64,000 bases of DNA. It comes from Rhodotorula mucilaginosa (lineage: Eukaryota; Basidiomycota; Microbotryomycetes; Sporidiobolales; Sporidiobolaceae). The notes under the pieces were generated by a model. The model saw only the letters and a list, made by a program, of their open reading frames with translations, was not told the DNA's origin and did no database searches. The DNA lies in NCBI GenBank assembly GCA_034406715.1, contig CP137879.1, forward strand, positions 186,001 through 250,000. Direction: 5' to 3'. This document shows positions 13,402-25,600 of this stretch, piece after piece (position 1 is the first letter of the stretch; every line of letters begins with the position of its first letter). The position numbers were made by a program, and so were the translations under genes.

Positions 13402-14997
13402 TCAGCCGCGGGACCACGACATGCGGCGCTTGCCCTTCTTGTCGCCTGGCACTGGGGATGGCGAGAATCCAGTACTCGTCATCGGAACAGCTGCAAAAAG
13501 ACCAAGTTCATCATGATCAGTACTTCCCAAGTCCGATCTCCATGAAATGTAGCTACATGGCTCCTGAAACGGGAAAGACTGAAACTCACTCGCGCTACCT
13601 CCGTAAGGACGAGTCGGAGGATTGGCTGCCATCTTGGCGGCGACGCGTTCAGCAGCGCTGCGACGACGACGACGCATGTTCATTTTGCAGAGGCAGTAGA
13701 TCAGGAAGCCGAGGCAGATGGTCGAGACCAGGACCAGAGTCGCGAGACCGATTTTCTGTTTCGTGTTCACGACGATCGATCCGCCATTCAATCAGCCCGA
13801 ATACAGGTTTTGTAAGCGACGAGAAAGCGTACCGAGAGCATGTTCATCTTGCGGATCGAGTCCTTGATACTATCCGTCTCTTGCGTCACCTCGGCCGCGA
13901 TCCCCGACGGCCAAGTCGTCGGGTCATACCAAGTGAGGTTCTCCGCCGCCTGCGAGATCGAAGCTGACCTCTCCGCGGGCGAGATCATCGAGGACAACAT
14001 GGTCGAGACGGGCGCAGCAGGCGGCGGGATAGTAGTGGTGGTGGTGGTGGTGGAAGATGAATCGATCGGCGTGATGGACGATGCCTCGGCGCGAGCGCGC
14101 AACGAGACTTTTTCTGTGGGAGCATCGCTCTCATGGTCAGAGACACGGCAGTTCGGGAGGCACCCCACACCGCCAATCGGAGGGAAAGAGAGAAAGAGAG
14201 AGAGAGCTTACTGAACCCGGTCGGCGCAGAGCTGGCGCCCTTCGACGAAACTTGTCCGGATTTCTTGGTGGTCCGATCAAAGTCGTCCTGGAGGTTGTCG
14301 AAAAAGTGACCCAGAGCGCGCTTCGACACTTCAGGGGCGGTGGGAGGGGGGATCTTGCGCCAGCGGGCCTGATCCGGCGAGTCTTCGATGTACCAATAGT
14401 GGTGCGAATCGATGCTGCGCGACGAGGTTGCGGCGGCGGAGGAAGTGGAAGTCTTGGAAGCGGCCTTGGTGGAAGCTGCAGACATCGAGGACGAGGAGGA
14501 GGAGGAGGAGGAGGCCGAGGTCGCAGTCGAGTTCGAGTTCGTTTCGCCCAGGCCTCGCGCCTCCTTGATCATGCGCGTACCGCGCTTGAACGCATCCGGA
14601 AGTTGCTTCTACCCAACGGAGAAGAGCCGGCGAGAAAGGCCAGAAACAAGAATATTATGTCAGCTTCTCACTTTTCCTCTGTTCTTTATACGGTCAAGAA
14701 TTGAATAGAAGAGAGCCTCCACACGGATATCAAAAAACTCACGTAAGGTCGGTGGCCCGGCGGCGGGAGGATGACAATCTCCTCCTCTCGAGCCGGGGTC
14801 TCTTCCACTCGCCTCACGAGTCGGTGAACGTCCCTGATCCCCGCGGCGATGGTGGGCGTTACTCCCGCAGCTGCATAGGCCGACAACGCCTCGATCATGT
14901 CGGGCGGAGGAGTCGCGAGGACCACCCCCAGCGGCGAGGTCGTCGCGAGCGTGAGGATCGCCGCCGCGAGGATGTTGTGGTTGTTGAAGCGGACCAT
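13402..14997 (-). CDS. Predicted secreted/membrane protein with Ser/Thr-rich ectodomain, function unknown
   Basis: The start at 14997 gives MVRFNNHNILAAAILTLATT, a plausible signal peptide or N-terminal anchor. It is followed by a region with PPPGHRPY, a donor site, and an exon with a long Ser run then DSHHYWYIEDSPDQARWRKIPPP. A third exon has Thr/Pro runs and ENLTWYDPTTWPSGIAAEV. Near the C-terminus a single transmembrane segment (IGLATLVLVSTICLGFLIYCL) is followed by a basic stretch (KMNMRRRRRSAAER), so a type I topology with a short cytoplasmic tail fits. The last intron ends before an exon coding VPMTSTGFSPSPVPGDKKGK and the stop at 13402. I do not recognise the family. Cell-surface location is inferred from topology only. 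An intron near 14190-14215 carries a CT-rich microsatellite on the sense strand. Confidence 0.7.
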
Positions 14998-15997
14998 GGC
15001 GTGCGGACGTGTAGAGAGGCGAGAGAGAAGGAAGTTGCTGCAAGGGAAGGTGGGCTAGAGTGGGTCGAAAAGAGAGACTAGAGGTCGGAGGTACTGCAGC
15101 GGCGGCGTACGCTGAGGCGGGTGAGATCCGTCTCTCTTCTTGACGTGCCTTGTAGCGAGCGGCGGCAAGCGGCGGTGGGGGTGACACGACGTGTGAAGGA
15201 GTCGAGTTGAGCGCTCCTGCACGGTGCGGCGCGGTGTGGTACGGTAGAGAGGGGCAAGAGAGAGAGCAATGGACTTGTCTCGCCTTCTCGCCGCGTCCGA
15301 ACAAGAGGATGGGCAAATGATGTCGGAGTTTAAATGAAAGTCGGGCTCGAGGCGATACCGGAAGCAGGTAATGGACAGGCTTTCCGGGAAGGTGGCGAGT
15401 CTAGGCGAGGCAGGCGAGTCGATGTTGGCCGACGGCCGGAAGCGGAAAGTCGCATTTGGCGGGTGGGCGAGACCAAGCAGGTCACTCGACAACGGGTACG
15501 GCCAGCCGGCCAGTCTAGTCGAGTGCGACACACATGTGTGCGTTGCCCATAAGCGAGCCGTGTCTCTCGCGCCGTAGCTGGGTCAGCGGAGTGAAGCGGC
15601 GAGGGCAGGACTCGAGGAGGGTGGCGGGTCGCAAAGGGGCTGGGCAGCGGTAGCAGTCGGAGGTGGATCGACAGGCTAGACGAGGAGGCAGCGATGCGAG
15701 TGCAGTGCATAGCAAGGGTGCAGCTCTAGCCTGGACTCGGCGGTATGCAGTCGAGAGTGCAGAGTCAAGCCGAGTGGCGGCGACATCATCTCTCCCTGGG
15801 TGCAGCCACTCGAGGTTCCCGTGCTGCCCGGTTCGAGAGCTGTACAGCTACGTCGGACTCGAGTCGAGCCACTCGTCTAGGCGCTCGCCGCAGGCACAGC
15901 TAGCACGAGTGCTCCCGATCGAGGCGGCGCCTCTCCGTCATCCGACAGCTCCGAACCAACTCACCTCGACCCGAGGACAGCCAGCCGGACAGACGCG
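14998..15997. other. Divergent intergenic region (1 kb)
   Basis: One kilobase separates two divergently transcribed genes. It is GC-rich with many GA/CT-rich tracts and repeated GAGTCGAG/CTCGACTC-like words (for example around 15410-15425, 15670-15680 and 15850-15870). Several open frames cross it on both strands but none has conserved-looking sequence or usable starts. It probably holds both promoters and 5' leaders. I see no RNA gene. Confidence 0.5.
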
Positions 15998-18598
15998 ATG
16001 CCAAAGACGCGCAGCTCAAACCGTACTGCAAGGGACGACCGACCTTCACCCGCGCTCGACCCTGCCACCGCTGTTGCCGCTGCCGGCCCCTCTTCCTCCC
16101 GCGGCACCACTTTGAACCCGACTCGTCGCAGGGTACCTGGGGACGACGACGGCGAGGACTCCGAGACCATACCCAGATCCAGTACGAGACGGCTCGCAGA
16201 TTCCTCCATCGAGGTCGAGGTCGAGGGAGCACCCAGGCGCAGCACGAAACGGCGGAAACCCGACATCGACGACGACGACGAGCTCTTCGAAGGGTTGCCC
16301 TCCCGTCTGCCGCCCGTCCCGAAACCGCTCAGGTCCAGAAGGCACAGGACCATCGTCGAAGCAGTTCCGAGCGCACCAGGCGCCTACCCGAATGCAGTGC
16401 CGTCCACCTCGCGCAATCCCTTTGGCGCATCGACCAGCAGAGGTCGCGTCTTCTTCGCCGCGGGAAGAGACTCGCCGTCCCTCTCTCCGCCATCAGCGGC
16501 GGCAGAGGCGTTCGACCTCGGACTAGAGGGTGGTGGTCCAGACCGTGACGACGACGACGACTACAAGCGGCTGTCGCTGCTCGACGACGACCGGGAGCCG
16601 GCCGATCGTCTCACTCGCCTCCCGCGCGAGTTGTTGCAGCACATCTTTTCGTACATCGCTGCGCCCGAGAGCCCTCCTCCTCCCGCCGCCGCCGCCAGGG
16701 CTGGGGTCGTAGCCCCGCTCGGAGGAGGAGGAGGAGGTGCAGGCGCTGGAGGAGGACAAGCGCGAGCAGTCGTTCCGGCCGGTCCAAACGCAAACAACAA
16801 CGCAAACAACAACAACGCAGCACCACCCCCCGCAGCCGAACCGCATCGCATCGATCGTCATTCGCTCGCCCTCGCCGCTCGCACCTGTCGCCAACTCCTC
16901 TCGCACGCTCGACTCGCCCTCTACCGCGACCTGCACGTCGAGACGAGAGTTCAGGCGCACGCTCTACATCGAGCTCTTCATGCGAACGAGATGAGCAAGG
17001 ACGTGAGGCACGTGACGGCGAATGTTGAACTGATGGCCAGGACGAGTAGTCAATGGACCGGTGAGCTCCGCCCCTCCGTGCCCTCCCTCCCTCGGGCGAG
17101 TCCTCAGGATGTGGGAGAACGATATCGCTGACCGAGACCCTGCCACCCTCCCCGACGCAGGCTGGTTCATCTTCCATTCGATGCACTCGCTCTGCGGCAT
17201 CATCGGATCGTGTCGGAACCTCCTCACCCTCACTCTCTACATGCCAATCGACTCGGCCGCATGGGCACAATCCCTCTGCCAATCCCTCGTCGATGTATGT
17301 CCCTCCCCCTTCTCCTCGAGCTGCTCTCCGTCTTGGATTTTGTCCTTCTCCTGACAACTGTGCGGTATCGTTGCTGTGCGATGATCACCCACCCAGCTCA
17401 AGAGCCTACACACGCTCACGAAGGATCTCTACGAGACGGGGAAGCACCCGAAGAATAAGCGCGCGGTCGGGAAAAAGGAAGGGATGGACGTCGGATGGGT
17501 CAAGCGCAAGAAACCGGCAATGTGGGCCGTCAGTCAGGTGAGGAGGGCGCCCGTCTTTCCTCTTCGCCCTTTTCTAAGCGTCTGTTACTCACTCTTGGAA
17601 GAGGGTCACATCGCTGTTTTAACAGCTCGTGAAACCGCTTGGGACCCTCAAGGGTTTGCACACACTACGGATCTGTGGCCTCTCGAGCGATTCGTCCACC
17701 CTCCCGGCTCCGCCTCCGCACTCGCTCCGCCTTACAGAAGTCGTCCTCGTCGACGTCAAGTAAGTCCGCACCCCCCTTTCCTCCCGTTTCAGTTTATGAG
17801 ACCCCGATTTTGCTCATGTTTCTTCTCGCGCCGCTTTTTCTTTTCCCTTTCTTTCGTCCCTCGACGCAGCATCACCAACATGGACTTGATGCAAGTCCTC
17901 GGTGACGCCAAGAGTTTGACGAAGCTCACCCTTTGGGGCAGTTCGTTGTTGTCGAAGCGTGGACTGGCGCATGTCTTGCGCAAGTGTCCTTCGCTGGTGG
18001 ACTTGCGCGTCGGCGGGAGTTGGTTCGGCGCCAAGGAAGAAGGTACACCGACGCTTACTTCGAGGACTTGATGTGTAGAAATTACGAGCTTGCGCGCTGA
18101 CAGGGAGCTGCTTCCCGCCGCTCTACAACAGACGACAAGCACTTCCCGCTCAACGACGTCTTGCCGATCCTGACGCGCCTCAAGATCCTTCACATCTCGG
18201 GCTCCCTCATCTCCCCGTCCGCACTCGAGATCCCCACCGTCGCCCTCTCGCACCTCTTCGTTCAAGCCTGTGCAGCCTGGACCCCTTCGGCCGTACATGC
18301 CTCGCTCTCCAAAATGTCGCATGACCCGCCCGCCGTGAGCCGGTTGACCCTCCCCGCTATGGCCGAAACTGCCTCTTCGCGCAGTAATCACCTCGGCCGA
18401 CGACACAACAACAACAATAACGCGGGGTCGGCGAGTACGACCGGTCAGGCGACGGCGCAAGGATGGAACGAGACGTGGAGGTTTACGGTGCGCAAGACGG
18501 GAGAGGCCAAGGGATGTATCGTCGAGGCGAGCATGAGCGAGACGGATCCCGAAATTGACGACGGACGACCGGTCGCGTCCGACTCGGAGAGCGATTAG
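15998..18598 (+). CDS. F-box / leucine-rich repeat protein
   Basis: The start ATG at 15998 gives MPKTRSSNRTARDDRPSP, followed by about 200 disordered basic/acidic residues. An F-box-like motif then reads LTRLPRELLQHIFSYIAAP (about residues 205-225), interrupted by an Ala/Gly/Asn-rich insertion. Later exons carry leucine-rich-repeat-like text: WFIFHSMHSLCGIIGSCRNL, SLTKLTLWGSSLLSKRGLAH, CPSLVDLRVGGSWFG and LPILTRLKILHISGSLI. The gene ends at the TAG near 18596. F-box proteins are substrate receptors of SCF (Skp1-Cullin1) ubiquitin ligases, the repeats choosing the substrate; the substrate cannot be read here. At least five short introns with GTGAG/GTATG-type donors are visible. A poly-Asn stretch of about ten residues lies in the insertion. 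Confidence 0.75.
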
Positions 18599-19212
18599 CG
18601 GGGGCGGATGCGCTTGCGGCGAGTGGCTTGTGGTTTGGATGCATTGTCTCAACCAGGTCTTTCCCTTCACGCGCGCAGTGGAATACAGTATATTCACGCA
18701 GACCGTCAGACAGCTTCGCTGAATGGAGGCTCGTACCGATTAACGCGCGAGCTGGAGCTGGCGAAAAAGTTGCCTCTCTCCCCTTTGGATCTCGACCTCT
18801 TCCGCCCATCTTTTCCGACATGCACACAGTCGTGCGCAACAGAGTACAGGACTGCGACGGGAACGATCAAGGTATCTGCTGAATCCGCGCATAGGGCTTC
18901 TCTTTACGCAGCTTGTCGCGCTCTCACCCACACGGCAATCGGACGGATTGTTCAATCGGAGTCGGTAGAGAACCGCGAGCACCTCGCGGTCAGGGAGCGA
19001 ATGGGCTCAAAATCGAGGTATATCCGCTATCTTTCGAAGCGCAGGCATGCCGAAGCGAAAATTCGTACGGAGATCGACCTTCTCAACGCCGAAAAATGAC
19101 GTTCGCTGTTTTTAGCTCCCCTCCAAATTTGACCGACGGGACGGGAGGAGGAGAGCCCCACTTGCTCCATGGCATGCGGCACACAGCAAGATCCACATGG
19201 AGGGAGCGCGGC
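18599..19212. other. Intergenic, 0.6 kb
   Basis: This lies between two plus-strand genes. An open frame from about 18608 to 19099 exists but has no recognisable domain and an unusual composition; I treat it as chance. The region probably contains the 3' end of the F-box transcript and the promoter and leader of the transporter. Confidence 0.4.
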
Positions 19213-22200
19213 ATGACCGAGCCGAGTTGGACTACCCTCGGCCTTGATCACGGATTGTCTCTCTCTCCGCCGACACACGACCAGCTATCGCCTCCAGAGG
19301 ACGTCTCCGCGAGCGACACCATTCCGGACGCGCGCACATTCTCTTTCAGCAGTTCGACCGGCAGAACGCAAGTAGGCAGCAATGCAGGCACCAGCATGGA
19401 GCGGAGCGGCGGACCCGATGTTGGAAGGCAACGCCAACAGCAAGGAGATGGATATGCTGCACCAGCACCAGCGTACGTCGTGCCTTGCCGTGGCTCCGAA
19501 AGTGACGCCACTCAGCGCAGCTGACCATGCGCGATCTTCATTCCTCCTCTCCGGCCGGCGCCCTTGCAAATCATTTTGCTCCGATTCTCCGGCGTCTACT
19601 TTATGATCGGTTCTACGGACGCCACCGGCGAGCAGCCCACGCGTCCAAAATCTCGCTCGCCGAGTACTTTTTTTGGGCCGAGCGTCAACGCGCCCGTGAA
19701 AAGCGCGACACCACTGTTACGTCCCAGCCGCTCGCCGACGTCGGCCGTGCCATCAAGGGCAAGATCACCAAGAGCGAGAAGGGTTCGGACGATGGCTCCG
19801 ACCACAAAGTTACAGCAGGAGTGCAGGATGCCGACGCCGACGGCGTGCCCGATGAGCCTTCGGGCGATCTTGTCGGCCTCTCGCCGTACGAGGTCGAGCT
19901 CTGCGACGCTCGTCGCGCCTTGCGGGTAGCAGGATGGGCTACGAGTGAGTCTCATTGAGCTGCTCTGCCTGTTCTTGGGTCCGCGCGATGTTGATCCTCC
20001 GGACTGCGCAGTTTTTTACCTTATTACGACCGATATCCTCGGACCCTTCAACGGTGCGCTTTTACCTGTTTGCCTGAGTATACAGCTACCGATACTGACG
20101 CGGACGACCGCATACAGCCCCTTATGCTATCGCTAGCATGGGTGAGCAATTTGTTCTTTATGACTTGCGGCAAAACTAATCGTGCTCAGAACTCACAACG
20201 CGACTCTACAGGTCTCGGTCCCGGCATTGCGCTTTACGTTATCTTCGGTATCGTCGCCTTCATCACCGGTTGCATGCTTAACGCAAGTGCGGAAAAGTCG
20301 CCGTCAGAAGAACTGCAAACTCACCGGACAAACCCCGCGCTCAGAACCAGTTCCTCCACCTCGACTCGATTCGCTACCCGGTCCGGACTTTCGGTGACCT
20401 CGGCGGACGTCTCTTCGGCACCTGGATGCGCCATCTCTGCTCCTTCCTGCAGGCGATCCAATTGATTCTCAACGTCGGCTTGATTCAGCTGTACGGATCT
20501 TTCTCCTCGGGTGACCGCCGACTTCGAAAGGTGCAGCCCTGACTTTTGTCAAAACGACAGGTCGAACGGACAGGGAGTCGCGCAGATCGCTGCTGGGCAT
20601 GGCGGTATTTGCTTCTCCGTCGCTGTCGCGATTTGGTGTTGGTTGGGCATAATTGTTGGGCAAATCCGGACCCTCCGTGGCCTCGGACTGTTCGCCAACG
20701 CGGCAGTATGGATTAATCTGTTGATCATCGTGAGTTTACCCGTCCACATTCTGTGGTTGGGGATCCGAGCTGACGCGGCCTTGCTTTTTCAGATCCTGTC
20801 AATGGCTTTCATCGCTCACAGGTATGTACTGAAACGAGTCTTGCACAACTCAACATTGACTGATGATCGTCCTGCTTGGATAGCCCTCCTAACTACGCGG
20901 CGGCCAAAGCGTGCGTTCGCAGTTTGCCTTGAAGAACGCCGAGCTGGGGATTGACCTCATACTACAGTGCATACGGAATCGACCAGGGACCGGTAGAAGT
21001 CGTTGCTGTCGTAAACCAGCCGGTCTTCTCGCAGGTCAACGGGTGCGTCTGGCCGACATCTTAACGATCCTCAAACGATCTGGGCGGCGGCTGACTTGAT
21101 CTCGCATCCGGATTTCCCAGCCTGATGAACATGGTTTTCGCTTACGGCGGTGCGATGATCTTCCCGGAGCTCATGACCGAGATGCGTCGTCCCCACGACT
21201 TCATTCGCGGTATGGCTCTCGCCCAGGTTCGTCAGCGCTTCAGCATCCTCTCCCGTTTTTTGTCGCTGCAAACCGCTCACGACTACCACTTCAGGGTCTC
21301 ATCATCGTCTGCTACCTCGTCTACGGTATCTACGTCTACGCGATGCAAGGCCAATTCACGCTCGCGCTGGCCTACCAAGGTGTTTCGAAGTACGCCTGGC
21401 AGACGGTCGGCAATGTGCTCGCGCTCATCACCGGCGCGATCGCGGCCGCTTTGTACGGTAACATCGGTCTGAAGGTCTTGTACATCAACATTGTCGAGAA
21501 CACCTTCAAGGGTCCCCCTCTCATGTCCAAGAAGGGTCGCCTCGGTGAGTCGAGCTTCCAACCCTCTCTGGCCACCAATCTGCTCACCACAATGTCTCTT
21601 GCCCGTGCAGTGTGGGGTGTCGCGGTCATCCTGTTTTGGGGTGTGGCCTACGTTATCGGCAGCGCCATGTACGTGCGAACCCTTGCTGTACGCATCTCTC
21701 GCCCGCTGAAAACTCACCCTCTTTCCGGACGCTCGCAGCCCCTCGGTCGGAACCCTCTCCGGTCTGGTCGCCGCCATCTGCATCTTCCAGTTCACCTACA
21801 CGTTCCCGCCTCTCTTCCAACTCGCGCTGGAGATGCACAAGGACGCGATCCGGGGCGACGAGGGGTTCCAAACTGCTGGTGTTCGCCCGCGCCAGATCGA
21901 CACTTGGCGCCAGGCGGTACGTGATCCGGTCAGACGTACACCTTGTGCAATGCGCTGACGAAGAACTTGCCCGCGTACAGTCTCGTTGGCGCCGTGCCAT
22001 CTTTGGTGGCTCGACCAAGTCGACGATCCTCAAGTAAGTTCCTTCGTCAGAGTCAAGGAGCGCGACTCTGCTGACCTCGCTTCGCATTCAGGTTTGTCTA
22101 CTTTGTCTTTTTCCTTGCTGCGCTCGCCACTGCCGGTCTCGGTATGTGGGCTTCTGGAACCGTGAGTCAAAAGAGGTGTCAAGGCACGCCTCGAGTCGAT

Positions 22201-22373
22201 CGTACTTATTGTGCTGACCCACGTTCGCTGCTCGACAGGACCTTCGCGACGCGCTCAAGACTGGTGTTGCAACGAGCTTCGGGTGCGCTCTGCTCGCTCT
22301 GACTGTGCTTGATCTTCCCGACTTGTGTTGCTGATGATGCTGTGAGCTTTCCAGCTGCACCGCGCCGGTCTGA
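19213..22373 (+). CDS. Amino-acid transporter, AAAP family (Aa_trans)
   Basis: A multi-exon permease. The cytoplasmic N-terminus begins MTEPSWTTLGLDHGL at 19213; a later exon has SLAEYFFWAERQRAREKRD. The transmembrane core reads YLITTDILGPFNAPYAIASM, GLGPGIALYVIFGIVAFITG, LHLDSIRYPVRTFGDLGGRL, FLQAIQLILNVGLI, VFAYGGAMIFPELMTEMRRP, FIRGMALAQGLIIVCYLVYG, and a final pair of helices FVYFVFFLAALATAGLGMWA. About ten to eleven helices are expected. The DILGPFNAPYA stretch in helix 1 and the EMRRP loop are typical of the fungal Mtr/AVT-like amino-acid permeases. Substrate is probably neutral or aromatic amino acids, by family only. The last exon is only 22 nt (stop at 22371-22373). The first exon-intron junctions (19470-19525) are uncertain. 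It lies about 300 nt upstream of the NRPS on the same strand. Confidence 0.85.
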
Positions 22374-22679
22374 GCCTTTTCTTCGTTTCTCGCTATCGTG
22401 CTCGACATCCGTCAGAAATGCCTGGGGTTGCTTCTCCGCATGTCGTTGTTTTCTCGGTCTTCCGTAGCTTCCGTCTGCCGAATGTACATGCGCTTTCTTC
22501 ACCAGGAGGACCGCAGCCGTTTGAGAAGGTCCAAATGCTGGCGGAGGATTTTTTCTTCTCGGCCGTGTCGACTCCGAGCGATCGCTGCGAGCGGAAGCAG
22601 CGAGCAAGAGTTGGTTGACCGCACAGCGCTTCGCTCGCCCACAGCTTGGGCAGCGACTGTGACCGACTCTAGAAGAGCC
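22374..22679. other. Intergenic before NRPS
   Basis: About 300 nt. The NRPS reading frame stays open upstream of the chosen ATG to about 22398, but that stretch codes an Arg/Ser-rich sequence unlike any NRPS domain, so I treat it as leader/promoter. Confidence 0.4.
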
Positions 22680-25600
22680 ATGACAGCTCCAGACTGGCCG
22701 AGGCTACCCTCTGGATACCACTTCGACCCACACGCGGCCCAGCTCGCCGTCGTTGACGCTCACTTTGACCTCGATGATTCGGAGAGCGATGTCAAGACCC
22801 GCCTCGGAGCAGCAGTCAAGGCAGCGACCGCACTCGCATTAGCAGCTCATGCAGGAGAGGACCGCTACGCTTTCGTCGTCGCCAACAGGGGTGCCGTGCA
22901 GGGTGAACTCGACCGCGGAACTTCGCTCGGGAACTTGCTCGCCCAAGTGGGGGAGGACAACTCGGCGGGACAAGCCGCAGAAGGGAACAGGGTAGTCGTC
23001 GACGCACGAGAAGAGGATAACAACGGCGCGCAAGACGAAGCGCAGCAAACACCGCTGTCGCTCGTCCTGGTCAAGAGGGGCGAACGCGACTCGTCTTTCA
23101 CTCTCCGACTCTCCTTCGACCGCACAATCCTGCCGCAGACCGAAGCCCAGTGGTTCGTCTCGCACGTCGGTACCGCGGCCACAAAGATCCTCGCCAGCGA
23201 CCCAAGCGCAGCCATCGGGGCAATCAATCTGGCCCCTCCTGGAGAAATCGACACCCTCAGGCGTTATGCCTCCTGTCCCGATACCATCCACGAGCCCGAT
23301 GCCTATCCTTCGCACGTGCAGTCTCTCGCGTCCTTCTTCAGTCACGCGGCGGAGAAGTACCCTGAGGATCTCGCCTTGCATTTCATCCCCGACCCGACGA
23401 ACCCAAGGAATGGCGCCGTCGACTTGAGTTACGCCCAGCTCTCGCATCTCGCGCAGTACCTCGCCAACCAGCTCATCGCCTCCTCCTCCACGCGCTCCCG
23501 GTCCGTCCGCGATCGGCGAAAGCGAGGTCAGCAGGTCGTTCCCGTCGTCGTCGACAAATCGCCCGAAATGGTCGTCTCAATGCTGGCCATCTCGCTGGCG
23601 GGATACGGCTACCTCGCTCTCGAGCCCTCTTTCCCGGAGGATCGAAAGCGAGGGATCTGCGCCGAACTGCAAGAAAAGGGCATGCTCGCGCCGGTCGCGA
23701 TCGTGCAGCAAACCGGCGACGAACTCGATCGATGGGCGGGCTGGGCGTCGTCCGAGGCGGTCTCGGCTTCTCAAGATCCGCAAAAAGTCTTTGAATGCGT
23801 ACTGGATCCTCGCCAGGCGCTCTCACCCCTGCTCGAGCGGCTTGCGCACGATCCGCAGGTCGACCTCCAGGCAGAGTTCCCCGTCCGAGCTGCGAACCCA
23901 GACGAGGAGGAGCGGGCGCTTCCGAACGACATTGCCTATATCATCTATACCAGCGGTACGACCGGAAAACCCAAGGGAATCGTGGTCGAGCAGCAGAACG
24001 TGACTGCCTTTCTGCGGTGAGTTTCAACGTCTTCGCAAGCGCCGAGTCGATTTCTTTCGAAACATCGCTGACTCCGCTACACAACAGAAATTACCGCGGC
24101 GTCTTTGGACGAGCTCGAGGCGAGCGTGTTTTGCAGTTCCCGAGCTATTCTTTCGACGTCAGCGTCATGAACATTTGGGACACCTTTGCCGTGAGTTGCG
24201 CCGTTCCGTCCGGGTTTCGCGCGCGGGGAAGTCTGCTGACGCTGGTATTTCCAGCATGGAGCCACGCTCTGCTTGACGACGCCGGCTTCGCTATTCTCGT
24301 CGTTGGCAGAGACCATCATCGCCCTCGAGTGCACTCTGGTCGACTTGACTCCGACAGTCGGCGCCCTCCTGTTCGAGCACGACGAGGCGCAACCGCGGGA
24401 CGGTGAGACTATCGAGGCAGCCTGGCGACGTGCGGGTTTCCGCGTCAAGCAGGTCAATACGGGTGGTGAGAAAGTCGAGAAGGGCATTCGGGAGAAGTGG
24501 CGTGCCCGAGGCGTCAAGGTCTGCATCGACTACGGTCCCACGTAAGTCTCCCCTCATTTCCTTCCAGTCTAGCTTTCAGCAACTGACCGGCATTCGCGTG
24601 CACAGCGAGACCACCGTCGGCGTCATCTCGAACCAATCGACCGCGCCGTCGCCACCTCCGCCGTTCTCTCTCCCAATCGGTCGTCCCACCGGCACCACCC
24701 GTATCTGCATCCTTCCCTCTCAAGACCCTACCGACTTTCGTCCCTTGCCTTTGGGCTGTATCGGCGAGATCTGCGTCCTCGGACCGCAAGTCACCCGCGG
24801 CTACGTCCGAACCGAACTCAACAAGGGCGTCTTCCTCGAGCTGGATGGAAGGGAGGCGATCGGCGAAGTCGGCGAGCGACTTTATCGGACCGGCGATCTC
24901 GGCAGGTGGGTCGCGGCGCCCTGGGAGGACGAAGGGGAGCAAGAAGGCTGGATCGAGTGCCTCGGCCGGAAAGACGGACAGGTCAAGGTGAACGGACTTC
25001 GGTACGTTTCCGTTGTCGCTCTTTCAAGCGAGACCCGCAGCGACTGATTATCACGCCTCCACTCGATAGAATCGAGGTCGGCGAGATCGAGGAAAACCTT
25101 TCGTCGCGGTTGAACCCCGCCATCGCGCGCAGCATTGTCGACAAGGTGGAGTCGACCGCACTCGGCACGGCTCTCGTCGCTTTCCTCGAACTCTCCCCCG
25201 CTTTCCTCACCGAACATCCCGAGGCCGCGAGCGCTTCCGGCGGCGACCAGCACTTCCACGCGGCCGGCACGGTGACTGTCCACCCCGTCACCACGACGCC
25301 CGCTTTCGTCGAACTCGTTGAAGATCTCAAGGCCAAGATCGGCCAGAAGCTCCCGAGCTACATGGTGCCACGTCATTGGCTCGCCGTCTCGCGCATCCCG
25401 ACGCAGGGGATGGGCAAAGCCGACCGGAAAACGCTGCGAGGTCTCGCCGAATCATGGGACTGGCGCGCGGCCGGTCGACAGCGACGCAACGGAGGGTCTC
25501 GAGATGGGCAGGAACCCGTTGAGGAAGAGAAGCACTTCACGTCCACGCCGCATCACGACGCTGCTCGTCGCGCCCAAGCGCGAGTCTTGCGACTGCGAGA

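Noticed and set aside
18608-19099. Possible 163-codon gene between the F-box and permease genes
   Set aside because: No domain, no plausible splice partners, and similar-length chance frames are common in this GC-rich DNA.
22398-22679. Longer NRPS N-terminus from 22398
   Set aside because: The frame is open but codes Arg/Ser-rich text unlike any NRPS domain; the ATG at 22680 directly precedes recognisable sequence.
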